This document shows, one piece after another, positions 23,041 through 35,017 of a stretch of 64,000 nt of DNA (positions within the stretch are counted from its first letter, which is position 1; each line of letters begins with the position of its first letter). Source of the stretch: Taxillus chinensis (lineage: Eukaryota; Streptophyta; Magnoliopsida; Santalales; Loranthaceae); contig CM042092.1 of assembly GCA_023512835.1 (NCBI GenBank), positions 26,113,543 to 26,177,542 on the forward strand, written 5' to 3'. The position numbers and the translations under genes are program-made. The notes beneath the pieces were generated by a model. It saw nothing but the letters and a program-made list of their open reading frames with translations. It was not told the origin of the DNA and did not search any database.

Positions 23041-25080
23041 ATGGGTGCGGCACAAGGAGATCGCAAGGAAGAAATTCATTCATCCATTTTTCCAGAAGGA
23101 GGATGGAGAGATATCCTCGGGGCATGCCTGATCAAGTGCCTTGAGACTGGACTGGGTAGTCAAGTGAGGTGGCCTAAAGCTTAAAATCTTGGATTGTGGG
23201 TTAGTTTCACCGGATATGACTTTATTATCCCGTTTTCGTATGAGTTTTATCATTCCATTTACTTAAAAATGAGGAGGATACGATTAGGAAGCAGGTGCAG
23301 GGGGTATACTATTAGTATCACACCTAAGCATATTAAAGACCTTAACCTTCTTAGTTCGTGAAAGATCACTCTCCTCCTTCCCCGACCTTGGGAGTAGGTA
23401 TCGCCTTAAATTATGTGAACGTTCGAGAGGAGGAAGCAATACCAAAAATATGGCTTTGTGGGAAAATTTAGATGTTTAGCCTTATCCGTAGAGAAAGTGT
23501 TTGGTTGTTGCAAAACTAAGTGAAAAGATGGTGTGCCCCATACCATCTTTGCATTCATGTATGTATTGACCATATGTTGATGTGGACTGAGGCTGCTTGC
23601 CATTTTCCCCCCAATTGGTGGAAGAAAAACTTAATGAAGAGGGTATATGGCAGAATATTATGTGTTATTTTTGGCAGGCCAAAGATGTGGCCATTTTTGC
23701 CCATTTAGACAAAGACCCCATTCCCCTTAAATGGATTTTGAGAATCTGCTAACAGAAAAGAGGTTTGGGTAAGTTTCAGAGGCAATTTGGGAATCTTCCT
23801 GGGTGAACCCAACCTCACAACATAGGTTAATATGGAGTGGTTTACTGCGTATCTTCACGCGAGACACCTCCACTCCATTGGATGAAAGGAAACAAACCTA
23901 TTCGGGCCACCACATGTACACATGCAATTAATATGCACAAGGAAGATGTGTTTAACTTCTTTCACATCAAAGCGGTGTGGTAAGTGAGGTAGAAGTTATA
24001 AATTGGGCATTTACAATGGACGTACTCCAGTGCTGCTTGAAATATTAATGGTACTTGTCTCTCAAGATCAACGACCCCACTTTCAGGCCGGTCGACCGCA
24101 GCATGGGAAGCCCCCTGAAGTTTTGTTATTGCCTTCAAGCGTGGAGAAAAGACACACAAGAGCTCGAGAGGCATTTACTAGAACCCAACGTGAAGTTAAG
24201 CATTAAGGAAGAATAACAAAGAGTCAAGAGGCCTCCTGGCAAAATTTGGGCTTGAGCAAGAAGAAAGCATCTTAAACAGCTCTCCCATGGTGCGATATCG
24301 AAAGAAGACACCTTGGGTTCGTTAAGACTCTTATCATGCCGGAAGACATCACCCCTGTAAACTTGAGGGCAAGGTATATCCCGGAGTAGCATAATAGCCA
24401 AAGTTATTCACCTTTTCATTTCTATGGATCCTACTATTAGCAGCTATTATGCTATGGTGTTTCTGTCTCATGGGGGCCATACATTCCTGCCGGACCTCAA
24501 GACTTGCTTGAGAGCCTATACACTTAACCATAGAATCAGCCTGATCAGCTACCGTGGAAAGATTTGAGAACCATTGCGCTCCCGAGTGTTAAGGGCCGCC
24601 AGCAGGGATATGGACCTCTTACCCTGATTTGTCCTTGTCGGATCTTGGTAAGGAATATCCAGCATCGTAGTTGAGGTTGCTTATTTTTTCTTGATGACTA
24701 TGCATTTTGTAGTGGTGAGCTTCGTAACTACCCATTATCCCAGTATACCTCATTATGTTGTACTAGCTGGCGAAAGAAACCTTGTCCTAAAGTGTGTGGC
24801 GGTACTATTAGACAAGGTTGTGTAAGAAAGGGCACCGCTCTTGGTACGTGTCGTGTACGTGGTGCTATCTTGCATTGATCGTCGCCCCTTGTCTTGGTGC
24901 GTGTGGATTTGAGTGAAGAGGTACGGGCTTTTATGATCAAACGACGCAAGGGTTGACCGTACAGAGAGACGCTTGCAGCGGAATGGAAAAAGAATCAAGG
25001 ATGCGATGTAAAAGAAGGATTGTTAAGGACAAGGCTCCTCTTACCAGCAATTCTAACGAAGGAACTCCTCAATGTCTTTG
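23041..25080 (+). pseudogene. Athila-2 post-pol ORF (env position), degraded
   Basis: An ATG at 23041 opens MGAAQGDRKEEIH..., equivalent in position to the Athila-1 ORF at 58124. Similarity to that ORF is clear near 23936-24040 (HKEDVFNFF... and EVINWAF; Athila-1 has HKEEVYNFFQVVS...EADVLNWAF). At about 24870-24945 a frame-shifted stretch reads LVLVRVDLSEEV then YDQ, resembling the LLQLDLSVGH...LYDP part of the Ulp1-like domain in Athila-1, but the His position is not kept and no Cys block is visible. I recognise nothing at 24300-24800. Confidence 0.5.
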
Positions 25081-26685
25081 ACCATTTTAGTTATGGATTT
25101 TTATTTGTTATTATATGATGGTTATTCTGCGGCCGAAGGGAAAAATTGGGAGATAACGTGGAGAAACCTGGTATTGATTTTGTACTGCATACATGAATGA
25201 TGGATAGTTATCACTACAGCCTCTTCCCAATCGAGAGGTAAGTATTTTCCTCCACTGGCCTTTTACGGCAGAGACATGATATTTTTAGTGTGGTGTATTG
25301 GAGTGAGCCACTAGTTGTCTTTTATGTTATGTGATTACATGTTTATTTAATGTAGTTTATTCTTGGTGTTGATTAACTATTAAAAAAAACAATTGTTTGC
25401 ATGCTTATTTGAGTTGCTTGGCCGGGGTTGCATGAGGGATATGGATGGATATTATCATGATTTTGGCCCAAAATTTTACTTTTTGTGCCACATTAGTATC
25501 TTGTTGTGATAGGTATGTTAAAGTGAAGTTAAAATGTGCTCTATTTGGTTTAATCTATGTTTTTATCTTTGAATGATATAAACATGTTTTTGGAGAGGAA
25601 GTTTAAATATTAGCTAGCTAACATCATAGATAGACCTTGTGACCCTAAGGTTGAAAATAAAATAAATAGAAAGAAAACAGAGAAAAGTTTCTTTTTAGCC
25701 CTTGAGTGCTATTTTTTGGCATGGTAATAGTTTCTTTACTCTTCTCTTGTTTGAACATTCGTTATTAATGGTAGAGTCAACAAAGATGGATTCTTATTAG
25801 TGTTTTCGTGTTTGGTGTTGCAGTTAGTTAAGGCTCTAGTTACTTTGATTGTCATGCATTTTTCTTTATTTTATGGTGTTAGAAGTAAAAGAAGGCATGA
25901 TGCACATTTAAAGGTACGTGATGTAAAATCCAAACTTTCTTATGTCACAAGATTGCGAGCCTATCATATAAAAGTGAATAATCCATCAAGTGGAGAAAGA
26001 TAAAATCCGAACTCATAAGGTGACGCTAGTTTACCCGTGTAAAAGAAAAAAGAAAAAAAAGAGAGAGATTCAAATAAAAAGCCACAATGGCTTGATGTTC
26101 ATGACGGTACTTTGTTACTTTGTAAGCACAATGGCTCTAGCTTTGTTTGTTTTTTGAGAGTGTCGGGGGGGAATACACCTAGGTTCAAGGTGTTTTATCG
26201 CTTATTTGAATAACGCAGAGTTTCAACAAAAGTGTAGAGCGTATTTTCTTTGACGCATAATAGGGAAACTCTCATGCTCGCTAGGCAAGTACGCATCAAT
26301 AACCAAGTGAGAACGAGTGAGCTTTCCACCCATTGATTTTCATAGGTATGGTACTTGGGTTCGAGAGATTGAGAGAAAAGAGAATTTATATTTGAGGAGT
26401 AAGTTTATCCTTAGTGAGAACTTAAAGGGAAATTAGGTGCGCTTTATCATGCTTATGTCACAACGTCCTAATTTTCGGCATTTAGATTGCATGGTTGTTG
26501 GACTAAAGCATATGGATAAGTGAATGAACTAAGTTACGACTCATTTTGGTTGCTTAAGGGCACGAGTGGGGGGGGGGGGGGGATTCTCCTTGATTGTTAT
26601 TTTATTTTTCTTCCGCTTTGGACCGAAAGTGTTTATTTTATCTCGCATCCTAGGAGGTTTTTTATGTCAGAGGATGGCTAATGGT
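25081..26685 (+). other. Athila-2 3' untranslated region
   Basis: Non-coding and AT-rich, with local similarity to 60640-61735 in Athila-1 (for example the stretch after GAGCGTATTTTCTTTGACG at 26237 and GAGGGTGTGTCTTCCTTGACG at 61289). Nothing coding is seen. Confidence 0.6.
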
Positions 26686-26699
26686 TCAAGTGGGGTATT
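26686..26699 (+). other. Athila-2 polypurine tract
   Basis: TCAAGTGGGGTATT directly precedes the 3' LTR. Athila-1 has TCAAGTGTGGGGGAATT at the same place. Confidence 0.7.
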
Positions 26700-28218
26700 T
26701 GATAATGCGGGCATTTATGTCATATTCTATTGCCTATTTAGGGGTGCTTTTTTGCTACGATTAGAGCCTTTATTGTATTATATTTCATTTATTTTCGCTC
26801 TAACTCCTATGTAAGACGCTATTCAGACATACACGCGCTTTAAGCTCAAGTGCCGTTCTTCGAGATTAATTTTTCAACCAAGTACAGGCCTCAAACCAAT
26901 TAGCGTGCAGAACTAAAGTTTCTCAGAATGATGTCCTCTACCTTCCAAAGAAGTTTCAGAGCCAAAGGCCTTGAACGCCAATTGGACCAATTGGCGTGCA
27001 AGCATATTACTGCATACCAGCCTTCTACATGACGCAAGGAAGCTTGGGGAAGAATTTCACCTAATTTGGAGCTGCACGCCAATTGGGCATATGACGCTCA
27101 AATTAACGTGCAACCATATTTTTGCACCGATTCAGTCGTTTTGTTATGCTGATCATTCTTTCCTAAAGGACCTTGTTCATATTGTGCTTAGATTGAGAGA
27201 TTTTAATGTTGGAAGTGTCACTTATCAAAACTACGTCGTTTTGATAAGTTGTGACAGATGGGCTAGGGCACACTTTATATTACAGCATTCAGGCCCATCC
27301 AGCAACTATAAAAGGAGGTCTACACGTCCTTGGAGGGGAGGAGGCAACACAACACGGTTTTAGAGAGAGAGAGGCTGACGGTTTTGGAGGCTAGGGTTCT
27401 GATCCTGGAGCTGCCGGCCCTAGGAGGTCTGACGGCTGGAGAAGACCTAAAGTTGGAGTTTTGCTGCACCTGCTTGAAGATGATGTTCTTTATTTCTTAT
27501 TGTTTATCCAAGAACATGTGTGAGTAGTTTCCTTTATCTAGGGGAGCAATGTAGCCCTCTATGTTGTCAAACTGATTGATTGAATTTTGAGTTTGTTTAA
27601 TTGAGATTGCATGTTTTATGGATCTGTTCTTATCTTTTAATATCTGGGTTGTACACCTGGGTTTTCTTAGCCATAGTCTGAGGCTGATCTTTGATTCATA
27701 ACTTATTTGTGATTGGTGTGACCATTATCCTGTCATGGGTATGATAATTAGGCTTTGCATGTTGATGTCATGATGACCATTCAGGCAAACAGCACTTAGA
27801 AGGTTTTCAATGACCATTTGTAGAACCTTGGCTTAGTTATGGCATGTTATCAATTAAATAATCTCAAGAACCTTAAAATCAGTAGAAACAACATAGGGAG
27901 GTGAAGTTGTGACCCTAGATACCTTTAATCTTTAAATCTTAGTCCTAAAAACAACTTGCTTTCTTTGTTTATTCAGAAAATCAAATAAAAATTAGATCTT
28001 TAGTTATAAAAAGAATTCGTTTTTACCAAGACATTTTATAGGGCAAGAGTAATTGAGTGGTTTGATTTAAAAAACTAGAAAACTAGGCTAATCCCTGTGG
28101 GTTCGACCCCTTGCTTGCTGCTATTCTTTTAGTGCAAACTTAGGGAATTTATTATCTTAAAGAAAGATTTAACGATATTAGCTAGCTCTTTTAGAGAGGC
28201 TAAAAAATCTGTCTGTCA
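26700..28218 (+). repeat. Athila-2 3' LTR
   Basis: It starts TGATAATGCGGGCATTTATG and ends CTGTCTGTCA. It is nearly collinear with 15230-16735, carrying the same hairpin (26976-26998), palindrome (27221-27248) and TATA box (27307-27313). It is followed by the target duplication GCTCT. Confidence 0.9.
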
Positions 28219-29113
28219 GCTCTACCGAACATCTTCGAGTCAACAAACCTACGAGGCACCCACCTTCGAGGCAAACTTGCAACCCTACATATGCTAACTT
28301 AGCGATGTCTTCAACTAGGGTTTGCACAATACGCCTGCGCTATTCTGAGCAGTTGAGCGCATTTAATATCGCATTAAATGTTGCATTAATTTCTGCTAAC
28401 TACCATCGATAGATGAATGACCAAGATCAACTGCATGCAAATACGCAATATGGGCAACTGATCTGCTAATCAGAGCAGATCAACCCATCCCCTGACATCC
28501 CACACTTTAAGCATTGGGAAGTCAATCTATCGGGATGAACAACAAGGCGCACGAGCACTATAACCTTAAAATATATATCTCTCACACACAAAACGACAAA
28601 AATATGAGTCAACCTCTCTCTCAAAAAGCATGAAACACACAGAACACAAGAATAAGGATTCTGACATACTAAAAGAATCAATCCTTTTTCGAGAATCAAC
28701 ACGAAGAGGTTCCAACACTAGAGAGAGAGACTCCGAGAGAAATATTCTAAGTGTTGTGCACCGTGTTGATCTGAACAAGAATAATCCTTTTAATTAATCA
28801 CAAACTTTTGTTCATCAAAGATCCAGCACTATCATCGAGTTTAATCTCTGTGTTGTTTTCCAAAATCCAAACTATCATAGATCATTCCTTTCACATCTGA
28901 GATCTGATAAGCAAAGAGCATTTACTCACATCTCAGATTTGTCTGATAGTTCATTATAACTCTCATTATCACTCTCATTCCATATTGTCATCTTCTCCAT
29001 TAATACTTTTATCATAGTTATCCATAGAAGAATCACAAACTAACTAACAGTCTAACATCTGCGCACAAAGAAAGTCTATTCATCCCCCCTCTAGACTTAC
29101 TTTGGGACCTACA
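28219..29113 (+). mobile_element. Sirevirus-like solo LTR, right part
   Basis: The first five bases are the right target duplication of Athila-2. The rest completes the LTR that began at 14096, including AACACTAGAGAGAGAGACTCCGAG at 28715 and the terminal TCTATTCATCCCCCCTCTAGAC near 29075, and ends with ACCTACA. The minus-strand LTR at 47365-49400 has the inverted counterparts. It is followed by target duplication GGTTG. Confidence 0.75.
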
Positions 29114-29400
29114 GGTTGGATTAGAGTTAGACTAGGAAACAGTTAGTCAATCTCTGATGGTTGCTTCACCTTTGGGTGGAATTGTGATACTTGAGAGTAT
29201 TTGTCGTGCTTGTCGGGTAACACTTGAGGGTGCTAACTTGTTATGTGACTTATATATCATAGAGTTAGATGATTTTGATGTTATCTTGGGTATGGATTGG
29301 TTGGTTTCTGTGGAGGCCAAGATTGATTGTTTTCGACGGCGTATGACGTTTCTCACGCCAAAGGGCACACGGGGTGTCTTTGTGGGTGAGTGAACTGAGA
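29114..29400 (+). pseudogene. chromovirus A protease, second part
   Basis: Coding resumes after the solo LTR with MVASPLGGIVILESICRACR, VTLEGANLLCDLYIIELDDF and DVILGMDWL, the well-known C-terminal part of gypsy proteases (family 'DVILGMDWL'). The segment to 29393 is open. Bases 29114-29118 are the duplicated target site. Confidence 0.85.
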
Positions 29401-29468
29401 AGGCATGAAGGTTGGGACCTTTGAGGCATGGGTGGGGTGATGTGACCCACTAGTTAGCCAGCTTAACA

Positions 29469-30300
29469 TTGGTTAATAGGAAAAGAGAGGGGAAGGCTGT
29501 TTTGCCACCCATTGTAGATCAGTTCCCGGATGTGTTTCCCGAGAACTTAGTCAGTTTGCCACCCATGAGGGAGGTAGAGTTTTCGATTGAGTTGTTGCCG
29601 GGGACAGCACCTATTAGGTTAGCTGCCTACAGGATGGCGCTGACAGAGCTTAGAGAGCGCAGATAGATGATCTTCTTCCATGAGGCTTTATCAGGCGGAG
29701 TAGCTCACCATGGGGCGCTCCAATATTGTTTGCTAAGAAGGTGGATGGTTTGCTTCAGCTGTGTATAGACTACCAGAAGCTGAACTAGGTGACTGTGAAG
29801 AACAGATATCCATTGCCAAAGATCGATGTTTTGTTCGATCAGTTTCGAGGTGCGAGATGGTTTTCCAAAATAGACTTGAGATCTGGATACAATCAGTTGA
29901 GGGTTAGGGAGGCAGATATCCCTAAGACTGCGTTCAATTGTTGTTATGGGCATTATGAGTGGCTCATGATGCCATTTGGGCTCATAAATGCTCCAGTAAT
30001 GTTTATGGGATTGATGAACTAGATGTTTGCTCCATATTTAGACATGTTTGTTGTGGTGTTTATCGATGATATTTTGGTTTATTCAGCGACCAAGAGGGAG
30101 CATAAGGAGCATTTGCAGGTTGTGTTACAGACCTTGCGAGAGCACTAGTTTTACGCGAAGTTCACAAAATGTGACTTCTGGTTACAATAGGTGAACTTCT
30201 TGGGGCATGTGGTATCTTCAGAGGGTATCACAATGGATCCTGAGAAGATCGAGGCAGTTATGTCGTGGAAGAGGCCCACGAGTGTGTTTGAGATTCATAG
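29469..30300 (+). pseudogene. chromovirus A reverse transcriptase
   Basis: [63 protein letters not shown] and, after stops, [19 protein letters not shown] and KCDFWL are collinear with chromovirus RTs (first catalytic Asp in KIDLRSGY, pair in FIDD). The in-frame stops are mostly TAG, at positions where relatives have Gln, Lys or Trp (for example at 29787, 30019, 30148, 30190). Two frame changes occur between 29665 and 29790. Confidence 0.85.
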
Positions 30301-30880
30301 CTTCCTTGGTTTGGTAGGCTACTATTAGAGGTTTATGGAAGATTTTTCTAGGTTAGCAGCTCCTACAACGAACCTGACTAGGAAGGGTTTTCCTTTTGTT
30401 TGGTTTGATACATGTGAGAGTGCTTTTAGGGAGTTGAAGGCACAATTAACCTCAGTACCTATCCTGATTCTTCCATGGGAGGGTGTGCCTTTCGAGGTGT
30501 ATTGTGATGCCTCTAGGATGAGGCTTGGTTGGGTGTTGATGCAGGCACGGCAGGTGATTGCGTATGGGTCTAGGCAGTTAAGACCACATGAGCAGAACTA
30601 TCGTACGCACGATTTGGAGTTGGCTGCAGTGATCTTTGCTCTAAAGAGCTAGCAGCATTATCTCCTTGGGGAGAAATTTGTGGTATATACGGACCACAAG
30701 AGCTTGCAGTATATCTTTTCTCAAAGAGACCTAATCCTTAGGCAAAGGCAATGGGTGGAGTACTTGCAGCAGTTTCAGTTTGATATGTTGTATACCCCTA
30801 GCAAGAGAAATGTGGTGGTAGATGCTCTGAGTAGGAAAAGCAGGGTCGTGATTGCCCATTGTGCCATTAAGGAATAGGAA
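30301..30880 (+). pseudogene. chromovirus A RNase H
   Basis: [20 protein letters not shown] leads into RNase H with [18 protein letters not shown] (catalytic Asp), [30 protein letters not shown] and VYTDHKSLQYIFSQRDL. It ends with VVVDALSRK. The only breaks in 30335-30877 are a TAG at 30650 and the final TAG at 30875. This is one of the best preserved pieces of the element. Confidence 0.88.
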
Positions 30881-31163
30881 ATGATGGATCAGTTGGAAAT
30901 GATGAAGTTGCAGATGGTGACACGTGGTGGGTGAAGGATGCTCAGTGTTATTGTGGCAGTCCCAGAGTTGCAGCACAGGATCATAGAGGATCAGCTGGGG
31001 GACATTAATTGTGAGGTCATCAGGGATAGGATTCAGACAGGGTAGACATCTTCTGATTGGACTGAGGATGCAGAGCATATATTAAGCTACAGGGGTCGAT
31101 TGATAGTTCCCACTTCTCTTTAAGAGGAGGTTCTTTGGGAATTTCTGTTATTCCCAATGTGAG

Positions 31164-32715
31164 TTGTTGAGAGTTCGCATAGCTGATTGTGTTGTCATTG
31201 TTGTCAACCACAGTGTTGTCAGCCACAATTCTTGTTGTCAATCTTTAATGAAGATAGAGGTAGACATTCATTCAAGACCAAATTGCACCATATGAAAGTG
31301 GAGGTCCAGAGAAATAGATATCATCTGCACGGCTAACTGCTCATCCAACTGTGCACATATAATTATGAAGCAATCCAGAGATTTTGAGCTCCAAATGGTA
31401 CCAAATTTTACCCATAGATAGAAGACTTCAAGCTCTACATGTTTGCTTTTGACCTCGAGTCATTTTGAGCTTTGTACAAAAAGTTATAGGCCATATACAT
31501 GTGAAAGGCAAATAGTTCAAACAACCATGCACACTTAATCATAAGGCCGTGTAGACTTTTAGAGCTCTCCAAATTGCACTAAATTTTACCCATGGATAGA
31601 AACTTCAAGATCTACAAGTTTATGTTTGGCCTCAAGTCGTTTTGAGCTCCGTACAAAAAGCTATGGGTCATATACATCTGAATGGCTGATAGTTTCACCA
31701 GTCGTGCATACTTTTTGAGCTCCAAATGACACCAAATTTTACTAGTAGATAGAGGGCTTCAATATCTATAACTTTGCTTTTTGCCACAAGTGACTTTGAG
31801 CACTATAGAGGGAGTTATGGTGAAAATACCAACATCAGCACATGCAGATCAGAGTTCACTAGATGAATGGCTGTGATTTGTTGACTTAGGTGAGCTTGAT
31901 CCAATGGCTAAGACTATTTCACTTAAATGAGATTGATCCAATGGCTGAGATAAAGTAGAGAAAGAGATCAATGGCTGAGGGTTGGTTGCTGTAATTAGGT
32001 TAACATCCTAATTAAGTTGGCTAATCCAATGGTTGGGATCAGTATAGTAAATCAATGGCTAGCGTTTAATAGAGAATGATGTAGGGTTTTTGTCTTACAT
32101 ACCCGGAGTTGTGGAGGCTGTGATACAGTGAAGAGAAGAGAAGAGATCAGAGAAGAGAGAGGTGTAGCTCTTGGTGTTTACAGAAACCATCTTGACGAGG
32201 TTGTTGACTGTGACATCAAAGAGAAGATCACGAACCAGTCCGTTGATGTACTTTGATCATAGAATAGTGTAGAAACTCATCTGTGTGAGTTGGTACTATT
32301 CTCTTTGTATTCATTCTTATTATTATCATTATAAAACCATAACCAGTGAGGTTATTGGTGATTATTGTTGTTGTTGAAATTGGGTAGTGAACCCAAAGGG
32401 TAGTGAACCCTAAATTCTGTAAGGTGGTGAACCTTGGATAGCAGTGTGCTATTCAAAATTTCTAGTGGAGATTCTATGGTTAGCAAATTGTTAATCATGT
32501 CGTGGACGTAGCTCTACACATTGTAGGGTAAACCACGTAATTGCTGTGTGTTTTTATGTTTGTTATTTCTTTTGTTTGGCGTACAAATACACAGAATTTG
32601 GAATAGTTTGAGGTGATCATCACGGGTAAAAGAAAAGGATAAAATTTTCATTGATACACTAATTCACCCCCCCCCTCTCAGTGCGTGACTGGGACTTTTA
32701 ATTTCACTAGTCACG
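31164..32715 (+). mobile_element. solo LTR inserted in the integrase of chromovirus A
   Basis: The integrase zinc-finger segment breaks off after CCCAATGTGAG (31163) and resumes at about 32716 with CTGTACATCCTGGTGGG. The inserted 1.55 kb has no coding, contains the typical CACCCCCCCCCTCTCAGTGCG end region of Copia-type LTRs (32667-32690), and is flanked by GTGAG / GTTAG, a possible five-base duplication with one mismatch. The exact ends are uncertain by a few bases. Several blocks of the form CTCCAAATG.ACCAAATTTTAC recur at 31391, 31567 and 31720 inside it. Confidence 0.65.
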
Positions 32716-33936
32716 GTTAGCTGTACATCCTGGTGGGACCAGGATGTACCATGCCATGAGGAGGCAGTATTGGTGGCCAGGCCTGAAGAAGGCTATTGCT
32801 GATTATGCAAGGATGTGTTTGGCCTGTCAGCAGGTCAAGGCAGAGCATCTGAGATCAGCTGGTGAGTTGCAGTCATTGCCAGTGTCAGAGTGGAAATAAG
32901 ACCACATAACCATGAATTTTGTCACTGGACTGCCTTGTTTTAGGGGACACAATTGACTAAATTGGTACATTTTATTCCGATTCGGGAGACCGACCTAGTG
33001 AGGGCTTTGGGACAGAGGTATCTTGATGTTATTGTGCGGTTGCATGGAGTCGCATTATCTATTATATCTGATCGGGATGCGAGGTTTACCTCTCAGTTTT
33101 GGAGACAGTTGCAACTAGCCTTGGGTACTAGGGTGAACCTGAGTACAACTTTTCATCCGCACATGGATGGTCAGTCAGAGCGGACGATTCAGACACTTGA
33201 GGACATATTGCGTGCTTGTGTCCTAGATTTTGGAGGTTGTTGAGAGACTCACCTTCCTTTGGTGGAGTTCTCTTACAACAACAGTTATCAGGCCATGATT
33301 GGGATGGCTCTGTATGAGGCGTTATATGGGCGGCCTTGTAGATCACCTTTGTGTTGGGCATAGACGGGAGAGACAACGGTTCTCGGTCCTGATATGGTTC
33401 AAGAGACCACGGAGATTGTGCTGCTGATTCGACAGCATATGTTGACAACGCAGAGTAGGCAAAAGTCCTACGTGGATCAGAGGCGTTGACCTTTGCAGTT
33501 TGAGGTGGGTGATCATGTATTTTTGCGGGTTTCGCCACGACAAGGGCATCGAAGGTTTGGGCGTGGATCCAAACTCTCCCATCATTTTATGAGGCCCTTT
33601 GAGATTGTTGCCATTGTGATCACTGTGGCTTATCTATTAGCTTTGCCATCGGAGTTGTCGCGAGTACATGATGTATTCCATGGGTCTTAGTTGAGACAGT
33701 ATCACCCAGATCCTTCTCATGTGTTGGATTATCGCCAGATAGACTTGGCTAACGATGGTGTTGTTGTCGAAATACCAGCACAAATTTTGGACAGGCGGGA
33801 ACAGGTCTTGCAGGGCATGACAATCCCACTGGTCCTGGTGTTATGGCGACACTGAGGCATGGAGGAGCAGACTTGGGAGAAAGAGAGCCAAATATGGGTT
33901 CTTCATCCTGATCTGTTCGAAGACGATCGGTCCTGA
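32716..33936 (+). pseudogene. chromovirus A integrase
   Basis: The zinc-binding segment (MRRQYWWPGLKKAIADYARM, then CLACQQVKAEH) is followed by the core: MNFVTGLPC, TKLVHFIPIRETD, ISDRDARFTSQFWRQL (second catalytic Asp) and STTFHPHMDGQSERTIQTLE (catalytic Glu). The C-terminal domain includes GDHVFLRVSPRQGHRRFGRG and LSRVHDVFH. About 30 residues around the first catalytic Asp (DRLTK region) are missing at 32940-32955. Stops at 32896, 33241, 33361, 33487 and 33687 all fit single C-to-T or G-to-A changes. Confidence 0.85.
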
Positions 33937-34205
33937 GGTGGGGAGGGTGTGAGGACCTTCCCTGAGATATGCGTTATGTTTTATGCATTTGTTTTGCATA
34001 TGTGTCCTTGAGATGTGGTTTAGCTTGTTATTGTTGTTAGATGTGGTTTAGCTTGTTATTGTTGTTAGATCTTATGAGCTTTTTTTGGCTTGTTGTGAAT
34101 TGCATTGCACCTATGTTGTTGGTGATCATGTTGATGATCATATTTTGTTTCTTGTTGTTATGCAGTGCTTAAGCTTAAATTTCGCGATATCCTTTGGGCA
34201 AGTAT

Positions 34206-34584
34206 TGAGAGATAGTCATTTTGTGGGAATGCAATTATCTGGATAGTAGTGTAGTCATCGATGTCGATGTCAGCATTTTGACAGTACTTGGGCCCAATTC
34301 CGAGTCGAGGCCCCGAGTGGCCTGATTATTGACTTTCTCGGGGTTTATTGATTGACGTTGCATTTGAGTAATCATTTGAGTGTGATAATATATGTCTAGT
34401 GTTGTGCTCATCATATTGAGCGTTTTGACAGTAATTTGACTCAATTTGGAGTTCGTGACCCTTGGAGGTCAATTATTATTTTGGGAGGTCAATTATTAAC
34501 AAGGTCAATTATTGGTCAATGATTGGCAGTAATATAAATAGAATGAAAAGAGAGAACTTTCACTTTACGCTATCACGTTGGCGC

Positions 34585-34622
<38 letters not shown>

Positions 34623-35017
34623 CTTGGAAGCTTGAAGCCTTGGCGATTTGGGTTTGTGACCCGAGACTAGTGGAGGACTTTCTTCCAGGAGGACGTGCCC
34701 ACTACTCTAATGTATGATACAATACTGTATTCTGTATTGTTTTGTATGATATTCCGAACAAGGGTCTGTGGACAGTTGTATTACACACTGTTTATCATAT
34801 GATGTTTGTATGACTATTTGACATATTATATGCATGTTGATATATGGGAAGTATAGGATTACCCTTGATGTATGATTGTACAGGATTGCATATTTGAGAC
34901 AGCACCCGCGGTGTAGTCTCTGTTGGTGCTAGTCACCTACCCTTTGAACTTTTGGGTGCGGGCAAGGGGAAGTCATGTTCCTAGTTCTGGGTACCCTGGA
35001 ATTCGGGGGCATCACAG
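34206..35017 (+). mobile_element. chromovirus A 3' LTR (start uncertain)
   Basis: A TATA box (34533-34540) and the leader CTTTCACTTTACGCTATCAC are shared with the B LTR (36975-37020). The 3' end reads ATTCGGGGGCATCACA at 35017. The start may be 34206 (TGAGAGATAG) by comparison with B. The alternative is 33948 (TGTGAGGACC), which follows a purine tract right after the pol stop; bases 33948-34205 would then be LTR too. A GA microsatellite lies at 34590-34618. Confidence 0.6.

Larger units (their letters stand above)
15230..28218 (+). mobile_element. Athila-2: complete, decayed Athila-like LTR retrotransposon
   Basis: A 12,989-bp element has LTRs of 1506 and 1519 bp, a TGGCGCC primer site, degraded gag, protease, RT, RNase H and integrase, a post-pol ORF region, and a polypurine tract. 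It has the same order as Athila-1 (50553-63267) and related LTR ends (TGATAACG...GTCA). It is inserted in the Sirevirus-like solo LTR with a perfect five-base duplication. The coding regions have many stops and frameshifts, while the two LTRs are still very similar to each other by eye. Confidence 0.9.

Noticed and set aside
24135..24531. Minus-strand open frames within Athila-2
   Set aside because: Antisense to the degraded post-pol region, with no recognisable motif.
33948..34205. Start of chromovirus A LTR at TGTGAGGACC (33948)
   Set aside because: It follows a purine tract, but comparison with chromovirus B places the LTR start after the GGACGAAAAG-type motif. Kept only as an alternative.
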